Source of the DNA: Helicobacter japonicus
GTDB taxonomy: Bacteria > Campylobacterota > Campylobacteria > Campylobacterales > Helicobacteraceae
Direction: 5' to 3'
Assembly: GCF_000762845.2 (NCBI RefSeq)
Contig: NZ_JRMQ02000012.1
Span: 1 to 60,241, forward strand
Length of the DNA: 60,241 nt
Shown here: positions 19,857-31,133 of the stretch, piece after piece
How the letters are laid out: each line of letters begins with the position of its first letter
Numbering within the stretch: the stretch's first letter is position 1
Translations under genes and position numbers: made by a program
The notes under the pieces: model-generated
Told to the model about the DNA's origin: nothing
Databases searched by the model: none
What the model saw: the letters and a program-made list of their open reading frames with translations, nothing else

Positions 19857-20872
19857 GCCAAAAGCCCATTAAAAAAGTATATTTTTGTGATGGTGCGGTA
19901 AATGGAAAGATTAGTAGCATACTTCAGCAACATTATGAAGTGATAGTTACCGATAAAGACCCAAATTATATTTTTTATTCTTGTATGGGATTTGAACATC
20001 TTGATTACAATGGAATAAGAATCTTTAGCACAGGTGAAAATGTCCGAGCAGATTTTAATTTTTGCGATTATGCTATTGGATTTGATTATATAAGTTTTGA
20101 AGATAGATACTTGCGCTATCCGCTCTATCTCCACTGCGAATCCGATATGCAAAAAGTTACAGAGAAACACTTACATATCACACCAAAGATACTTCAAGAT
20201 AAAACACGTTTTTGCACTTTTGTTGTAAGTAATGGCAAAGCAGATGAAAAACGCACACAATTTTTTGACTTTCTTAATCAATATAATCGTGTAGATAGCG
20301 GTGGTCGATACAAAAATAATATTGGAAAACCTGTTGCAGATAAATATGCGTTTTTAAAAGAGGGCAAATTCAATATCGCTTTTGAAAACTCAAGCACGAA
20401 TGGCTATACCACTGAAAAACTTTTTCAAGCTTTTGCTTCTCACACAATACCTATTTATTGGGGTGATGAACGTATAAGTATGCCTTTAAATGTAAATGGG
20501 GGGGGGGTAAATGCAAAGTCTTTCATCAATATTCATCAATATAAAACTTTTGAAGAAGTTTTAGAATCTATCATTTATCTTAACACTCACGATGAAGCTT
20601 ACCTACAAATGCTCAGTGAGCCTGTATTTTTAGATGTAAATCACAAAGATTTGTTTGATAAAAGGCTTGAAAATTTTTTGCTTCATATTTTTGACCAACC
20701 ATTAGAAAAAGCTTATCGCAGAGGATTTGGACAATGGCGTTGCAATATTGAAAAACGATATAAAAAAGCTCAAAAAGCGCGCCAAATAGGCAATAATATA
20801 GCAAATATCATTCAAAAACCTATTCGCACTCTTAAAAAATATATCTTATCTGCCTACAATTTTAAATCATAA
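19853..20872 (+). CDS. GT10 family fucosyltransferase, phase-variable, in frame here
   Basis: Transfers fucose from GDP-fucose to LPS O-chain glycans to make Lewis-type structures; cytoplasmic or membrane-associated. The protein has 339 residues. The GT10 donor-binding core is at about residues 178-205: [20 protein letters not shown] followed by PIYWGDE. A G10 tract (20498-20507) lies just after this core, coding NGGGV. As sequenced the frame continues to the end; loss or gain of one G would truncate the protein after about 220 residues. The C-terminus is basic and amphipathic, useful for membrane association. In H. pylori the slipping tract of futA/futB lies near the 5' end, so the position here differs. 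Alpha-1,3 versus alpha-1,2 linkage cannot be decided, but GT10 members are 1,3/1,4. Confidence 0.88.
   Translation: MSQKPIKKVYFCDGAVNGKISSILQQHYEVIVTDKDPNYIFYSCMGFEHLDYNGIRIFSTGENVRADFNFCDYAIGFDYISFEDRYLRYPLYLHCESDMQKVTEKHLHITPKILQDKTRFCTFVVSNGKADEKRTQFFDFLNQYNRVDSGGRYKNNIGKPVADKYAFLKEGKFNIAFENSSTNGYTTEKLFQAFASHTIPIYWGDERISMPLNVNGGGVNAKSFINIHQYKTFEEVLESIIYLNTHDEAYLQMLSEPVFLDVNHKDLFDKRLENFLLHIFDQPLEKAYRRGFGQWRCNIEKRYKKAQKARQIGNNIANIIQKPIRTLKKYILSAYNFKS
20498..20507. repeat. poly-G tract, 10 bp, in the fucosyltransferase gene
   Basis: Ten G within codons 216-219 of the fucosyltransferase, just downstream of the donor-binding core. The current length keeps the reading frame (ON). Confidence 0.95.
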
Positions 20873-23254
20873 TTATTGACAATTTACACACTCTACACTT
20901 CTATCCATTACCTGTTCTTCTGCTTCTGGACTTTGAGAACGCAAATAATAGGTGCTTTTTAAGCCCAATTTCCAAGCAAGCATATAAATATCATTAAGCA
21001 TTTTACCACTTGCTTTATCAAGCCGCACAAAAATATTTGTGCTTTGTCCCTGGTCTATCCATTTTTGCCTTATTGCTGCAGCCTTAATGAGGAGTGTTTG
21101 GTCAATATCATAGGCTGAAACATAATAGTTCCAAGTATCAAGATTCAAATGAGGCACAATCGTAGGTATCATTCCGCTTAAATTTTCTTCATACCATTTT
21201 TTTCTATATACAGGCTCAATCGTTTGAGTCGTGCCCACCAAAATACTAATCGAGCTTGTAGGAGCAATCGCCATAAGATAGCCATTACGCATACCTTGTG
21301 TTTTTACCTTTGCTCTTAGAGATTCCCAATCACATTGCGATGAATCACTAAAGAGATTCTGCCTATTCACAAGCTTTAAAGCTTCTTTGTTTGCCACATC
21401 AATAGGAAATATACCTTTGCTCCAATTACTTCCATCAAATTGAGGATATTTGCCTTTTTCTTGAGCAATATCTGCACTTGAGTGAATTGCATAAAAACTA
21501 ATCAATTCCATAACTTCATCAATTTTTGCTAAATGTTCTTCACTCCCCCATTCAATACTCGCACGAGCTAACATCTCTGCTTCACCCATTACACCAAGCC
21601 CGATAGCACGATTACGCAAATTTGTAACTTTTACTTTACGATTAGGATAAAAATTAAGGTCAATCACATTATCAAGCATTCTTATAGCAATAGGCAATAC
21701 GCGTTCAATGTCTTCCTTAGTATTTATTTTGCTTAGATTCACACTTGCAAGATTACATACCGCTGTATCTCCATATTGTGCTACACGCGAAGACATAAAA
21801 ACTTTTTTACCATTAATAAAATCTATACTCGTAATTTTATTTGCCCTCTTGCATACACCACTATCAATTCTCACTTCTTCTTTTTCTTGATATGTTGTCT
21901 TTGAACCATCTTCAAACTCTACTTCTACCACATAATGATTAGGGTTAGTATTTTGAAAAATCTCTGTGCAAAGATTAGAGCTTCTAATAATACCTGCGTG
22001 GGAATTAGGATTTGCACGATTGGCATTATCTTTAAAGCATAAAAAAGGTAATCCAGTTTCAAAATAATTTGTAAGAATTTTTTTCCATAATTCTTTAGCC
22101 AATATACGAGATTTAAGCACTTTACTAGATTGCTCATATTCGATATATTTTGCCTCAAACGCATCACCATAAAGCTCTGTAAGTTCAGGACATTGGTAAG
22201 GGTCAAAAAGTGTCCAATATTCATTTGCCTCTACACGTTTCATAAATAAATCACAAATCCATAATGCAGGAAATAAATCGTGTGCGCGTCTGCGTTCCTC
22301 TCCACTATTTTTACGTAAATCAATAAAATCGTGTATATCATTATGCCAAATCTCTAAATAGGTTGCTATCGCGCCTTTTCTTGTGCCAAGCTGATCAACA
22401 GCAATTGCTACATCATTGGCAATTTTCAAAAATGGCACAACACCACCTGCTGCATTTTTGTGTCCATCAATAAAACTTCCAAGTCCTCGCACACTACTAA
22501 AATCCCAACCTATACCACCTCCATATTTACTTAGAAGTGCCATTTCTTTATATGCATCAAAAATACCCTCAATATTATCCGGTGTGCTTCCCACAAAACA
22601 CGAGCTTAGTTGATGCCTCGGGGTGCGAGCATTTGCAAGTGTAGGTGTTGCACAAATAACTTCAAAAGAAGAAATTAAATCATAAAACTTTACCGCCCAA
22701 GCATTGCAATCTTTTTCATTTTGAGCTAAAAACATAGCAATCGCCATAAACATATGTTGAGGTAGTTCAATAGGACGATTATCCACATCTTTAAGTAAAT
22801 ACCTATCATAGAGCGTTTTAATTCCTAAATAGTTAAATTGTAAATCGCGCTCTGGTCTAATATGAGAATCTAAAAAACCTAAATCATATTTTTCTTTGAG
22901 CCCACGCACAAGTTTGCCTTCTTTTTCACCTTGTGCAAAATACTCTTCAAGCTTCTTATATCCTATCCAACCTGTAACCTTATGATACAAATCATATAAG
23001 AATAATCGCGCAGCTACAAAAGTCCAATTTGGCGTATCTACATCAATTTTATTCATTGCAGTTTTAATAAGCGTTTGCTGTATCTCTTCAGTTGTAATTT
23101 TATCCTTAAAATGAATCTTTGCATCAAGCTCTAATTCACTTTGGCTTACACCCTCTAGCCCCTCTACTGCTGCAAAAGTATGTTTCTGAATCTTTGTAAT
23201 ATCAAGTGGTTCAATACGTCCATTTCGTTTTGTAACTGTAGTTGTTCCTAACAT
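20873..23254 (-). CDS. nrdA: ribonucleoside-diphosphate reductase, alpha subunit (class Ia)
   Basis: Reduces ribonucleoside diphosphates to deoxy forms with the NrdB radical subunit. The protein has 793 residues. An N-terminal ATP-cone (VTKRNGRIEPLDITKIQKH) carries overall activity control. Active-site cysteines are seen in RHQLSSCFVGS, SSNLCTEIFQNT and TAVCNLASVNLS. The C-terminal redox pair is SVECVNCQ at the very end. The gene converges on the fucosyltransferase with no gap between stop codons. nrdB is not in the window. Confidence 0.97.
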   Translation of the reverse strand: MLGTTTVTKRNGRIEPLDITKIQKHTFAAVEGLEGVSQSELELDAKIHFKDKITTEEIQQTLIKTAMNKIDVDTPNWTFVAARLFLYDLYHKVTGWIGYKKLEEYFAQGEKEGKLVRGLKEKYDLGFLDSHIRPERDLQFNYLGIKTLYDRYLLKDVDNRPIELPQHMFMAIAMFLAQNEKDCNAWAVKFYDLISSFEVICATPTLANARTPRHQLSSCFVGSTPDNIEGIFDAYKEMALLSKYGGGIGWDFSSVRGLGSFIDGHKNAAGGVVPFLKIANDVAIAVDQLGTRKGAIATYLEIWHNDIHDFIDLRKNSGEERRRAHDLFPALWICDLFMKRVEANEYWTLFDPYQCPELTELYGDAFEAKYIEYEQSSKVLKSRILAKELWKKILTNYFETGLPFLCFKDNANRANPNSHAGIIRSSNLCTEIFQNTNPNHYVVEVEFEDGSKTTYQEKEEVRIDSGVCKRANKITSIDFINGKKVFMSSRVAQYGDTAVCNLASVNLSKINTKEDIERVLPIAIRMLDNVIDLNFYPNRKVKVTNLRNRAIGLGVMGEAEMLARASIEWGSEEHLAKIDEVMELISFYAIHSSADIAQEKGKYPQFDGSNWSKGIFPIDVANKEALKLVNRQNLFSDSSQCDWESLRAKVKTQGMRNGYLMAIAPTSSISILVGTTQTIEPVYRKKWYEENLSGMIPTIVPHLNLDTWNYYVSAYDIDQTLLIKAAAIRQKWIDQGQSTNIFVRLDKASGKMLNDIYMLAWKLGLKSTYYLRSQSPEAEEQVMDRSVECVNCQ

Positions 23255-23263
23255 TTATATCCT

Positions 23264-23887
23264 TTATTTATATTCTACTAACTCATCAAGCGAGATTCTA
23301 TAACGTGGCTGCTGTGCTTTTGCTCGATATCCAAAACATACAATCAAGCTTACCTGCTCTTTGAATGAATCTAATCCATAAAGTTTCTCTACCAAATCTT
23401 TATCAAAACCCTCAATATAGCAAGTATCAATCTTAAGATAACTTGCATAGCTTACCATATAAGTTGCCATAATATAAGCCTGTAAGGCACTCCAATGAGC
23501 AATATTCCCATCGGTGAATCCACGTCCTTTAAGATAACTACCAAGACGCTCACAAAAAGCCTTATAGCTACTTAAATCCATTTTTCGTCTCAAGGTATTA
23601 TTTTTAGCATACTCACTTGGTGGCACTAAATCACTCTGCAAACTTTTAAATACCACTACTTCACTCGCAGTTGTAATTTGTGGCTGGTCCCAACACAATG
23701 GACGCAATGCTTTTTTTGCCTCATCACTTCGCACGACTAAAAGCCTCGTAGGTTCCATACCAAATGAACTAGGAGCAAGTCGCCCTACTTCTAAAATTTC
23801 CTCAAAACTCTCTTGAGGTATTTTTTTATTCTCATCAAATAATTTACAAGCGTGACGAAAATTTACTGATTCTAAAAATTTATTCAT
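23264..23887 (-). CDS. NAD(P)H nitroreductase family flavoprotein (RdxA/FrxA-like)
   Basis: A 207-residue FMN-binding nitroreductase. The N-terminus RHACKLFDENKKIPQESFEEILEVGRLAPSSFGMEP matches the FMN-binding region of the family. HWSALQAYIMATYM and YIEGFDKDLVEK match the dimer core, and VCFGYRAK is the usual C-terminal glycine motif. In H. pylori the relatives RdxA and FrxA activate metronidazole. Which of these it corresponds to cannot be decided here. The gene lies 9 bases upstream of nrdA and may be co-transcribed. Confidence 0.85.
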   Translation of the reverse strand: MNKFLESVNFRHACKLFDENKKIPQESFEEILEVGRLAPSSFGMEPTRLLVVRSDEAKKALRPLCWDQPQITTASEVVVFKSLQSDLVPPSEYAKNNTLRRKMDLSSYKAFCERLGSYLKGRGFTDGNIAHWSALQAYIMATYMVSYASYLKIDTCYIEGFDKDLVEKLYGLDSFKEQVSLIVCFGYRAKAQQPRYRISLDELVEYK

Positions 23888-23949
23888 TTTACACTCCTTT
23901 GTTTTAAAGATTGGAACTCCTCTTCTAATCTCTGTAAATTCTTTTATGC

Positions 23950-25752
23950 TTATTTTACCTTTGCTCTTTTGCGCATATTTGGCTCTAAAATTTTTTTACG
24001 AATCCTTACATTCTGCGGCGTTACTTCTAGAATCTCATCATCTTCTATCCATTCTAACGCCCTCTCTAACGTCAAATCCCTTGGTGGCACAAGCTTTATC
24101 GCCTCATCAGCTCCACTGCTACGCATATTTGTAAGATGTTTTGCCTTAATAGGATTTACATCTAAATCGTTATCTCTACTATGCTCTCCAATCACCATTC
24201 CCACATATACTTTTGTTTGTGGAGTGATAAAAAGAATACCTCTCTCTTGAATATTGAAAAGTGAAAAACCTGTCGCTTCACCACTCTCCATACTTACAAG
24301 CGCACCATTTTTACGAGATTCAACACTGCCACTAAAAGGACGAAACTCTAAAAAGCTATGATTCATAATTCCCTCGCCCTTTGTATCTGTCAAAAACTCA
24401 CTACGATAACCAATAAGCCCACGCGCTGGAATCTCAAATTCTAATCTTGTATAACCATCACTCATAGGATTCATAGCTTTCATTTCAGCTTTCCTACGTC
24501 CAAGCTTCTCAATAATGCTTCCACTACAATCTTGAGGTGTATCAATCACCAAATGTTCAAAAGGCTCACATTTAACGCCATTTTCTTCTTTAATAATTAC
24601 TTCAGGACGCGAAATACTAAACTCAAAACCTTCACGGCGGAGATTTTCTGCTAAAATTGTAATCTGCAACTCTCCTCTCCCGCTTACTTTAAATTTACCT
24701 TCACCCATTTCCTCACATCGCATAGCAATGTTTGTTTGCATTTCTTTAAGCAACCTGTCTTTAATTTTATTTGCAGTTACATGTTTGCCCTCCAAGCCTG
24801 CTAAAGGACTATCATTTACCGCAAAATACACACTCATTGTTGGCTCTTCAAGGTGCATAGGGTCAAGTGGCATAGGGTTATTTGGATCAACAACAGAATC
24901 TCCCACATCAATTGCGCTAAATCCAGCTATGGCAACAATATCTCCGGCTTGTGCGCTCTCTATCTCTGTGCGTGCTAGACCCAAAAAGCCTATGAGTTTG
25001 CTAATGCGCCCAATTTCCTTTTCGCCATCACTTTTAGCAAGCATTACATTAGCACCTTTTTTTATCACACCATTAAATACTCGTGCGATACCGATTTTAC
25101 CCACATAGTTATCATAATCAAGCGTGAAAATCTGCATTTGTAATGGATTTTCAGCATTACCGCTAGGAGCAGGGACATATTCCAAAATAGCCTCAAAAAG
25201 CGGTTCGAGATTCTTCTTCTCATCACTAAGCTCTTTAATTGCGTAACCATCACGTGCAGCAGCATAAATTACAGGAAAATCAAGCTGAAAATCACTTGCC
25301 TCCATTGCAACAAACAAATCAAAGACTTCATCAACTACTCTATCAGGCTCGGCAGCAGGTTTATCTATCTTATTGACAACAACAATAGGGCGGATTCCAA
25401 AACTTAATGCCTTTTTCACGACAAATTTTGTTTGTGGCATAACACCCTCTTGTGCATCTACAAGAAGTAATACACCATCGACCATTTTTAATACTCGCTC
25501 TACTTCACCACCAAAATCTGCGTGTCCGGGTGTATCAATAATATTAATTTTTGTATCCTTGTATGTGATAGCAGTATTTTTGGAAAGTATCGTAATGCCC
25601 CGTTCTCTTTCTAAATCATTAGAATCCATAACGCGCTCATCAATTTGCTCTCTCTCACCAAATGTGCCAGATTGCGTTAAAAGTCCATCAACAAGGGTAG
25701 TTTTTCCGTGATCTACGTGGGCTATCACAGCAATATTTCGTATATTTTGCAT
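23950..25752 (-). CDS. typA: ribosome-associated GTPase TypA/BipA
   Basis: Translational GTPase of the EF-G superfamily linked to ribosome assembly, stress and cold adaptation. The protein has 600 residues from ATG at 25752 (MQNIRNIAV), preceded by AAGAGAAG; the frame continues seven codons upstream without a better start. G1 is [10 protein letters not shown], switch I RERGITI, G3 [13 protein letters not shown]4 VNKIDKP. Domains II, III, V and the BipA-specific C-terminal domain ([30 protein letters not shown]) follow. Confidence 0.97.
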   Translation of the reverse strand: MQNIRNIAVIAHVDHGKTTLVDGLLTQSGTFGEREQIDERVMDSNDLERERGITILSKNTAITYKDTKINIIDTPGHADFGGEVERVLKMVDGVLLLVDAQEGVMPQTKFVVKKALSFGIRPIVVVNKIDKPAAEPDRVVDEVFDLFVAMEASDFQLDFPVIYAAARDGYAIKELSDEKKNLEPLFEAILEYVPAPSGNAENPLQMQIFTLDYDNYVGKIGIARVFNGVIKKGANVMLAKSDGEKEIGRISKLIGFLGLARTEIESAQAGDIVAIAGFSAIDVGDSVVDPNNPMPLDPMHLEEPTMSVYFAVNDSPLAGLEGKHVTANKIKDRLLKEMQTNIAMRCEEMGEGKFKVSGRGELQITILAENLRREGFEFSISRPEVIIKEENGVKCEPFEHLVIDTPQDCSGSIIEKLGRRKAEMKAMNPMSDGYTRLEFEIPARGLIGYRSEFLTDTKGEGIMNHSFLEFRPFSGSVESRKNGALVSMESGEATGFSLFNIQERGILFITPQTKVYVGMVIGEHSRDNDLDVNPIKAKHLTNMRSSGADEAIKLVPPRDLTLERALEWIEDDEILEVTPQNVRIRKKILEPNMRKRAKVK

Positions 25753-25871
25753 AAACTTCTCTTCTTTCTTCAAAGGCTAAAATTAAAAACGCAAATCATA
25801 TATAATTCTTTCTAAATCTTTTCTAAATTTAAAAAAACTGAAACCATATAAAGAAAAAATAAAGCTTTTAT

Positions 25872-27401
25872 TTACCCATTGCGTAGGGTTTTCACGCAAT
25901 CCTTAATTGATGAAATAAGATATTCTATGTCCGAAACACTGTGAGTATAATGAATACTTACTCGTAACCACATAGGTTTTTTGCTCGAAGTGCAATCTTG
26001 CATAAGATAATGTCCATAAGGACCAGCGCAACTACACCCTGCACGTGTATGAATACCATATTTACGACTTAAAAGCGCACATAAATCAAGCGGAGAAATT
26101 GAACCAATATTGAAACTCACAATTCCCAATCGTTCAAGTGATAAATCACCATATATACTTACAGCAGGTATTTTTGAAAGTTCGTGTAAGAACACTTCAG
26201 TAAGAATCTTTTCTCGCTTTTTGATAAAATCTAAACCAACTTCATTGCGGAGTTGATAAGCCAATGCTGCATAAAGCAAACCTAATATATGCGGTGTCCC
26301 TGCTTCTTCACGCATTGCTACATCATCGATAAAAGAATGAATCTTATCATTAGCATACTCTATCACGCCTCCACCACTAAAGCTTGGTGGCAAATCATTA
26401 TGAAGCAACGATTTGCGTATAGCTAAAATCCCGCAAGCACCTACTCCTCCTAAAAGCTTGTGAGGCGCAAGAAATGTAGCATCAAAATATGTGCAAGGCA
26501 TATTCATATAGGGTGATGCACTCGCCATATCAAGCGCAATAGTCGCTCCATATGCCCTCAAAAGATGAGCACAAGATTCTATTGGAGCAAGAATCCCTGT
26601 AACATTAGAAGCTGCACTCAAACTTGCAATAATATTTTTGCCTTTAAGATTCTGTAAAATATATTCTAAATCATTTATATCAGGCAAACCTTGATTGTTA
26701 AATGCGATTTTATGAATATGGCAACATCCTTCCTTGTAGCTAATCTCATTAGAATGATGCTCAAATCCACTAAGAATAATATGTGGGAGTTTGAGAGCAT
26801 TTGTGCGTAAATCATATATCTTAAGTTCATTGAGTAAAGGTAGGGTGGAAGAGAAAGATTCTTGTGCTTGATGAGATTGTGCGCGACTATATTGATATGC
26901 CATAGAATCTAAGGTAATTTTAGAATCTACTCTATTTTTTGATATTTTATTCTTACTTAAAAGTGTAGTATCTTTAGATTCTAAATGCTCAAATAAATAT
27001 TGCAAATGCAGAAGTGTTTGCGGCGGTATATAAATACCCATAATCTCTTGAAATTTCTTAATACCAAAACTTGCCCCACTTCCTCCAGCAATCAGCACAA
27101 AATCATCATTTAAGCCAAGTGCGCCAATAATATGCTCCTTTGCTTTTTCATATAGCGCACTCATTAAAGCTGCGTGGGAAGAAATATGCGAATGTGTATT
27201 TGCATAATAGGGCAAAATAGATTCTATGCGCTTATTGATTGCCTTATACGAAAGCCCTGAAGCCGTAAAATCAAAATAATGCTGTTTTGGGGCGAGAATG
27301 GTATTTGCACGCAAGGTAGAGAGTAAATCACTATCATTTTTTAATAATGGTGCAAAAAAATGAGAAATGATTTTTTTATTCTTTTTTGATACAGAAGACA
27401 T
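25872..27401 (-). CDS. class V PLP-dependent aminotransferase (cysteine desulfurase-like) with an insertion
   Basis: A 509-residue fold-type I PLP enzyme, about 100 residues longer than SufS/CsdA-type enzymes. Motifs: DFTASGLSYKAI, IAGGSGASFGI, ASNVTGI, IALDMASASP with the PLP-pyridine Asp291, FLAPHKLLGGVGACGIL with the Schiff-base Lys315, and the C-terminal cysteine loop HTRAGCSCAGPYGHYLM. Residues about 130-205 are an unusual low-complexity insert between conserved blocks. Cysteine desulfurases and selenocysteine lyases are in this family. The yedF-selD pair lies 3 kb away beyond acnB, so a sulfur or selenium donor role is possible. That link is inference. A good Shine-Dalgarno sequence (AAGGAG) precedes the ATG. 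Confidence 0.75.
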   Translation of the reverse strand: MSSVSKKNKKIISHFFAPLLKNDSDLLSTLRANTILAPKQHYFDFTASGLSYKAINKRIESILPYYANTHSHISSHAALMSALYEKAKEHIIGALGLNDDFVLIAGGSGASFGIKKFQEIMGIYIPPQTLLHLQYLFEHLESKDTTLLSKNKISKNRVDSKITLDSMAYQYSRAQSHQAQESFSSTLPLLNELKIYDLRTNALKLPHIILSGFEHHSNEISYKEGCCHIHKIAFNNQGLPDINDLEYILQNLKGKNIIASLSAASNVTGILAPIESCAHLLRAYGATIALDMASASPYMNMPCTYFDATFLAPHKLLGGVGACGILAIRKSLLHNDLPPSFSGGGVIEYANDKIHSFIDDVAMREEAGTPHILGLLYAALAYQLRNEVGLDFIKKREKILTEVFLHELSKIPAVSIYGDLSLERLGIVSFNIGSISPLDLCALLSRKYGIHTRAGCSCAGPYGHYLMQDCTSSKKPMWLRVSIHYTHSVSDIEYLISSIKDCVKTLRNG

Positions 27402-27666
27402 TGTTTTCTCCTTAGATAAAAAATTGTTGTTACTTTATGTATCGCTTTCATAAAACACAATAAATACTTTCCTACGCCACTTTTTACAACAAAATAAATA
27501 AAGATGAAAGGCAAAAAATACACAAATGAGAAATTTTGACATAATATTTTAGATAACTTTCACTTTACTTTCCTTCTTATTTAGGATTTTTATTATACAA
27601 TTTAAAGCAAACCAATTATATAGGGTTTTTGTTTCTAGGACAACAACAAATCACAAGGAGAGAACA

Positions 27667-30246
27667 ATGAGTAAGAATTATGAAGAGTTCATTAGAGAAT
27701 ACGAATCACACAAAAGCGAACGAGCTGCACAAGGTATTCCACCTTTAGCACTCAATGTCGCACAAACACAATGTGTAATTGATATGTGTAAAGATTCAGG
27801 ACTAAGCACAGAGCAAAAGACATTTGCCAAAGAATTGCTTATACATAGAGTAAATCCCGGTGTTGATGCATCAGCCCAACTTAAGGCAGCGTTTTTAGGA
27901 GAGATTCTCTTAAATAACAAACAAGATTGGGGATTTAGCCCAAAAGAAGCAGTAACTTATCTAGGCACAATGCTTGGAGGCTACAATGTAGCACCACTTA
28001 TTCAAGGGCTTTCTCTTGCAGATAACTCACTTGCACAAGCGTGTGCAGACGCTCTCAAACATACACTTTTAATTTATGATAATTTTGAAAAAATAGCTGC
28101 ACTCAATACGCCGCTTTCAAAAGAAATTATAGAATCTTGGGCAAATGCAGAATGGTTCAAAAGCAGAGAGGGCTTAAGCGAAACAATCAAGGTATGCGTT
28201 TTCAAAATTGATGGCGAAACAAATACAGATGACTTAAGTCCAGCAGGTGATGCTTTTACACGAAGTGATATTCCTCTTCACGCTAAAGCTATGCTTAAAA
28301 GCAGAATTGAAAATTTTGAATCCCGCATTGAATCTGCTAAGAAAAAAGCTGCAGAAAATAATGCTGTTGTAGCGTATGTAGGAGATGTTGTCGGAACAGG
28401 AAGTAGCCGTAAATCTGCGTGCAACTCTATTATGTGGCATTTTGGAAAAGAGATTCCATTTATTCCCAACAAAAAAAGTGGTGGAATTGTGATAGGAAGT
28501 GTAATTGCACCTATTTTCTTTAATACTTGTGAAGATAGCGGTGCGCTTCCTATTGTCGCTGATGTAAGTGAATTAAAAGATGGTGATATTATTGAAATTA
28601 ACACAAATAAGGGCGAAATTAGTAAAAATGGCAAAGTCGTTGCTACTTTCACTCTTAATCCTGTTACGATAACCGATGAAATTCGTGCAGGTGGAAGAAT
28701 CCCACTTATCATTGGGAGAGGACTTACTGCAAAAGCACGAGAATATCTTAAACTTGGCAAAGGTGATGTGTTTAAAGAAGCTAAGCAACCTGCTCCTAGC
28801 ACAAAAGGCTATACTTTAGCACAAAAAATGGTAGGGAAGGCTTGTGGCGTAGAAGGTGTGCGTCCAGGAAGCTATTGTGAGCCAAAAACTACAACAGTTG
28901 GTAGTCAAGATACTACGGGTGCAATGACAAGAGATGAGATTAAAGAGCTTGCAGCACTTAGTTTTGGTGCAGATTTTGTATTGCAAAGTTTCTGTCATAC
29001 GGCAGCTTACCCTAAACCTGCCGATGTAAGCTTACACGCGACTTTACCAAACTTCATAGCTGAACGCGGTGGTGTAGCATTGCGCCCTAAAGATGGTGTT
29101 ATTCACTCTTGGCTTAATCGTATGTGTTTGCCTGACACAGTTGGCACAGGTGGAGATTCACATACAAGATTCCCTATTGGTATTAGTTTTCCCGCAGGGA
29201 GTGGCTTAATTGCTTTTGCAGCCGTTACGGGTTCTATGCCTCTTGATATGCCAGAATCTGTGCTTGTAAGATTTAAAGGCAAACTTAATCCGGGTATTAC
29301 ATTACGCGACTTAGTCAATGCAATCCCTTACTATGCAATCAAACAAGGTCTTTTAACGGTTGAAAAAAAAGGTAAAAAGAATATCTTTAGTGGGCGGATT
29401 CTTGAAATTGAAGGTTTAGGAGATTTGAAAGTTGAACAAGCCTTTGAATTAAGTGATGCAAGTGCAGAAAGAAGTGCAGCAGCTTGTAGTGTGCGCTTAA
29501 ATAAAGAACCAATCATTGAATACCTAAGCTCAAATATCAAACTTATAGAATCTATGATTGCTCAAGGTTATCAAGATGCAAAAACATTGCAAAGAAGAGC
29601 AGATAAAATGAAAGAATGGATTGCTAACCCTGTGCTTTTAGAGCCAGATAGTGATGCAGAGTATGCTGCAATCATTGAAATTGACCTTGCTGACATTAAA
29701 GAGCCAATTTTAGCTTGTCCAAATGATCCTGATGATGTAGCAACACTTAGTGAGATTCACGCTAATGCTAAACGTCCAAAAAATATTGATGAAGTATTTA
29801 TTGGTAGCTGTATGACAAATATTGGGCATTTTAGAGCATTTGGTGAAATTGTCAAAAATGAGGGACAAAGTAAAACACAAATTTGGATAGCTCCTCCTAC
29901 CAAAATGGACGAAAAAGAACTTACAAAAGAGGGATATTTTTCACTCTTTGGTGCAGCAGGTGCAAGACTAGAAGCACCAGGTTGCAGTTTATGTATGGGA
30001 AATCAAGCGCGTGTGCGTGATAATGCAGTAGTCTTCTCTACTTCAACACGTAACTTTGATAATCGTATGGGTAAGGGCGCACAAGTATATCTAGGAAGTG
30101 CTGAACTTGGTGGCGTATGTGCAATGCTTGGACGACTCCCAACAGCACAAGAATACCTTGAAATCGCTCCTAAAAAGATTGAAGCCAAAAAAGAAAGTAT
30201 TTATACTTATCTTAATTTCAATCTTATGCCAGAATTTACACTCTAA
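27667..30246 (+). CDS. acnB: aconitate hydratase B
   Basis: Interconverts citrate and isocitrate in the TCA cycle using a [4Fe-4S] cluster; AcnB can act as an iron-sensing RNA-binding protein in other bacteria. The protein has 859 residues. The N-terminal HEAT-like domain is followed by the swivel domain and the aconitase core. Visible core motifs are [48 protein letters not shown], and the cluster-ligand segments [17 protein letters not shown] and [22 protein letters not shown] precedes the ATG. Confidence 0.97.
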   Translation: MSKNYEEFIREYESHKSERAAQGIPPLALNVAQTQCVIDMCKDSGLSTEQKTFAKELLIHRVNPGVDASAQLKAAFLGEILLNNKQDWGFSPKEAVTYLGTMLGGYNVAPLIQGLSLADNSLAQACADALKHTLLIYDNFEKIAALNTPLSKEIIESWANAEWFKSREGLSETIKVCVFKIDGETNTDDLSPAGDAFTRSDIPLHAKAMLKSRIENFESRIESAKKKAAENNAVVAYVGDVVGTGSSRKSACNSIMWHFGKEIPFIPNKKSGGIVIGSVIAPIFFNTCEDSGALPIVADVSELKDGDIIEINTNKGEISKNGKVVATFTLNPVTITDEIRAGGRIPLIIGRGLTAKAREYLKLGKGDVFKEAKQPAPSTKGYTLAQKMVGKACGVEGVRPGSYCEPKTTTVGSQDTTGAMTRDEIKELAALSFGADFVLQSFCHTAAYPKPADVSLHATLPNFIAERGGVALRPKDGVIHSWLNRMCLPDTVGTGGDSHTRFPIGISFPAGSGLIAFAAVTGSMPLDMPESVLVRFKGKLNPGITLRDLVNAIPYYAIKQGLLTVEKKGKKNIFSGRILEIEGLGDLKVEQAFELSDASAERSAAACSVRLNKEPIIEYLSSNIKLIESMIAQGYQDAKTLQRRADKMKEWIANPVLLEPDSDAEYAAIIEIDLADIKEPILACPNDPDDVATLSEIHANAKRPKNIDEVFIGSCMTNIGHFRAFGEIVKNEGQSKTQIWIAPPTKMDEKELTKEGYFSLFGAAGARLEAPGCSLCMGNQARVRDNAVVFSTSTRNFDNRMGKGAQVYLGSAELGGVCAMLGRLPTAQEYLEIAPKKIEAKKESIYTYLNFNLMPEFTL

Positions 30247-30504
30247 TCAAAGTGTAACCTAAATTGAATCTTATCTATGGCTTGGCTGAAGTCTTGCCAT
30301 AGATTCTAATTGTCTCCTCTATCAAACCTACAACTTATAGATTCTCTACTTTTCTTAGCTTTATAAATACTTTATTAACGCTTATTTTAAAGGAATTTTA
30401 ATTCACAAAAGTATATCATTATGACTTGTTTGCAAGGATTTGTAAAATCCCCTCACTTTAGAATACAATTTCTAAAAAATGTTCTTTTTCCTAAGGAATA
30501 TACA

Positions 30505-31122
30505 ATGGACAATACTATACAAATTGATGTGCGCAATCTCCCCTGCCCTGAACCAGTTGTCAAAGTTAAACAAGCACTTGTGGGTGTCAATGAGCATTCT
30601 TTAAGCCTTAATACATATGAGATTATTGGTAATACACCCTCTTCTAAAGAGAATCTTGCGCGTTTTCTTACATCTGAAGGTTTTGAATTTGAAACAGGAT
30701 TCGGACGAGATGGGCAATTTATGATTGTTCTTAAAGGTATAATAAGCAAAAAACATAAGCAAGGCAAAGATAAAATTGTCCCTAAAATGATGCTTTTTAA
30801 AAGTGATAGGGTAGGCGAAGGTGAGCTAGGCGGTATGCTTATCAATGGCTTTTTGAAATCACTGCTTCATTGTGATGTTTTGCCACAAAAGATTCTCTTC
30901 ATTAATCGTGGCGTGCTTCTCACAACAGATAATAAAGAAGTCGATAATACTGAAATTGTAGAAGTGCTTAAAGAGCTTGAAAAACAAGGAGTTGAAATAT
31001 ACTCTTGTGGCTCTTGTTTAAGCTATTTTGCCCTAACAGAACGGCTTAAAGTTGGTATGATAGGCAATGCACTAGAAAGCATTCAGAATATGCTCTTAAG
31101 TGATAGTCTCATTTCTCTTTAG
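30505..31122 (+). CDS. yedF: selenium metabolism protein YedF (TusA-like plus DsrE-like domains)
   Basis: A 205-residue two-domain protein. The N-terminal TusA/SirA domain has DVRNLPCPEPVVKVKQAL, with the reactive Cys14 in the C-P-x-P motif. The C-terminal domain is DsrE-like and has VEIYSCGSCLSYFAL with two cysteines. This fusion, placed directly next to selD, is the pattern of YedF of selenium-using bacteria. A role in handling reduced selenium or sulfur is the family inference. I chose ATG at 30505, preceded by AAGGA. selD starts 11 bases downstream, so they form an operon. Confidence 0.85.
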   Translation: MDNTIQIDVRNLPCPEPVVKVKQALVGVNEHSLSLNTYEIIGNTPSSKENLARFLTSEGFEFETGFGRDGQFMIVLKGIISKKHKQGKDKIVPKMMLFKSDRVGEGELGGMLINGFLKSLLHCDVLPQKILFINRGVLLTTDNKEVDNTEIVEVLKELEKQGVEIYSCGSCLSYFALTERLKVGMIGNALESIQNMLLSDSLISL

Positions 31123-31133
31123 GATTTTCTAAA

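Noticed and set aside
28278-28802. 174-codon frame antisense to acnB
   Set aside because: Shadow frame opposite conserved aconitase motifs.
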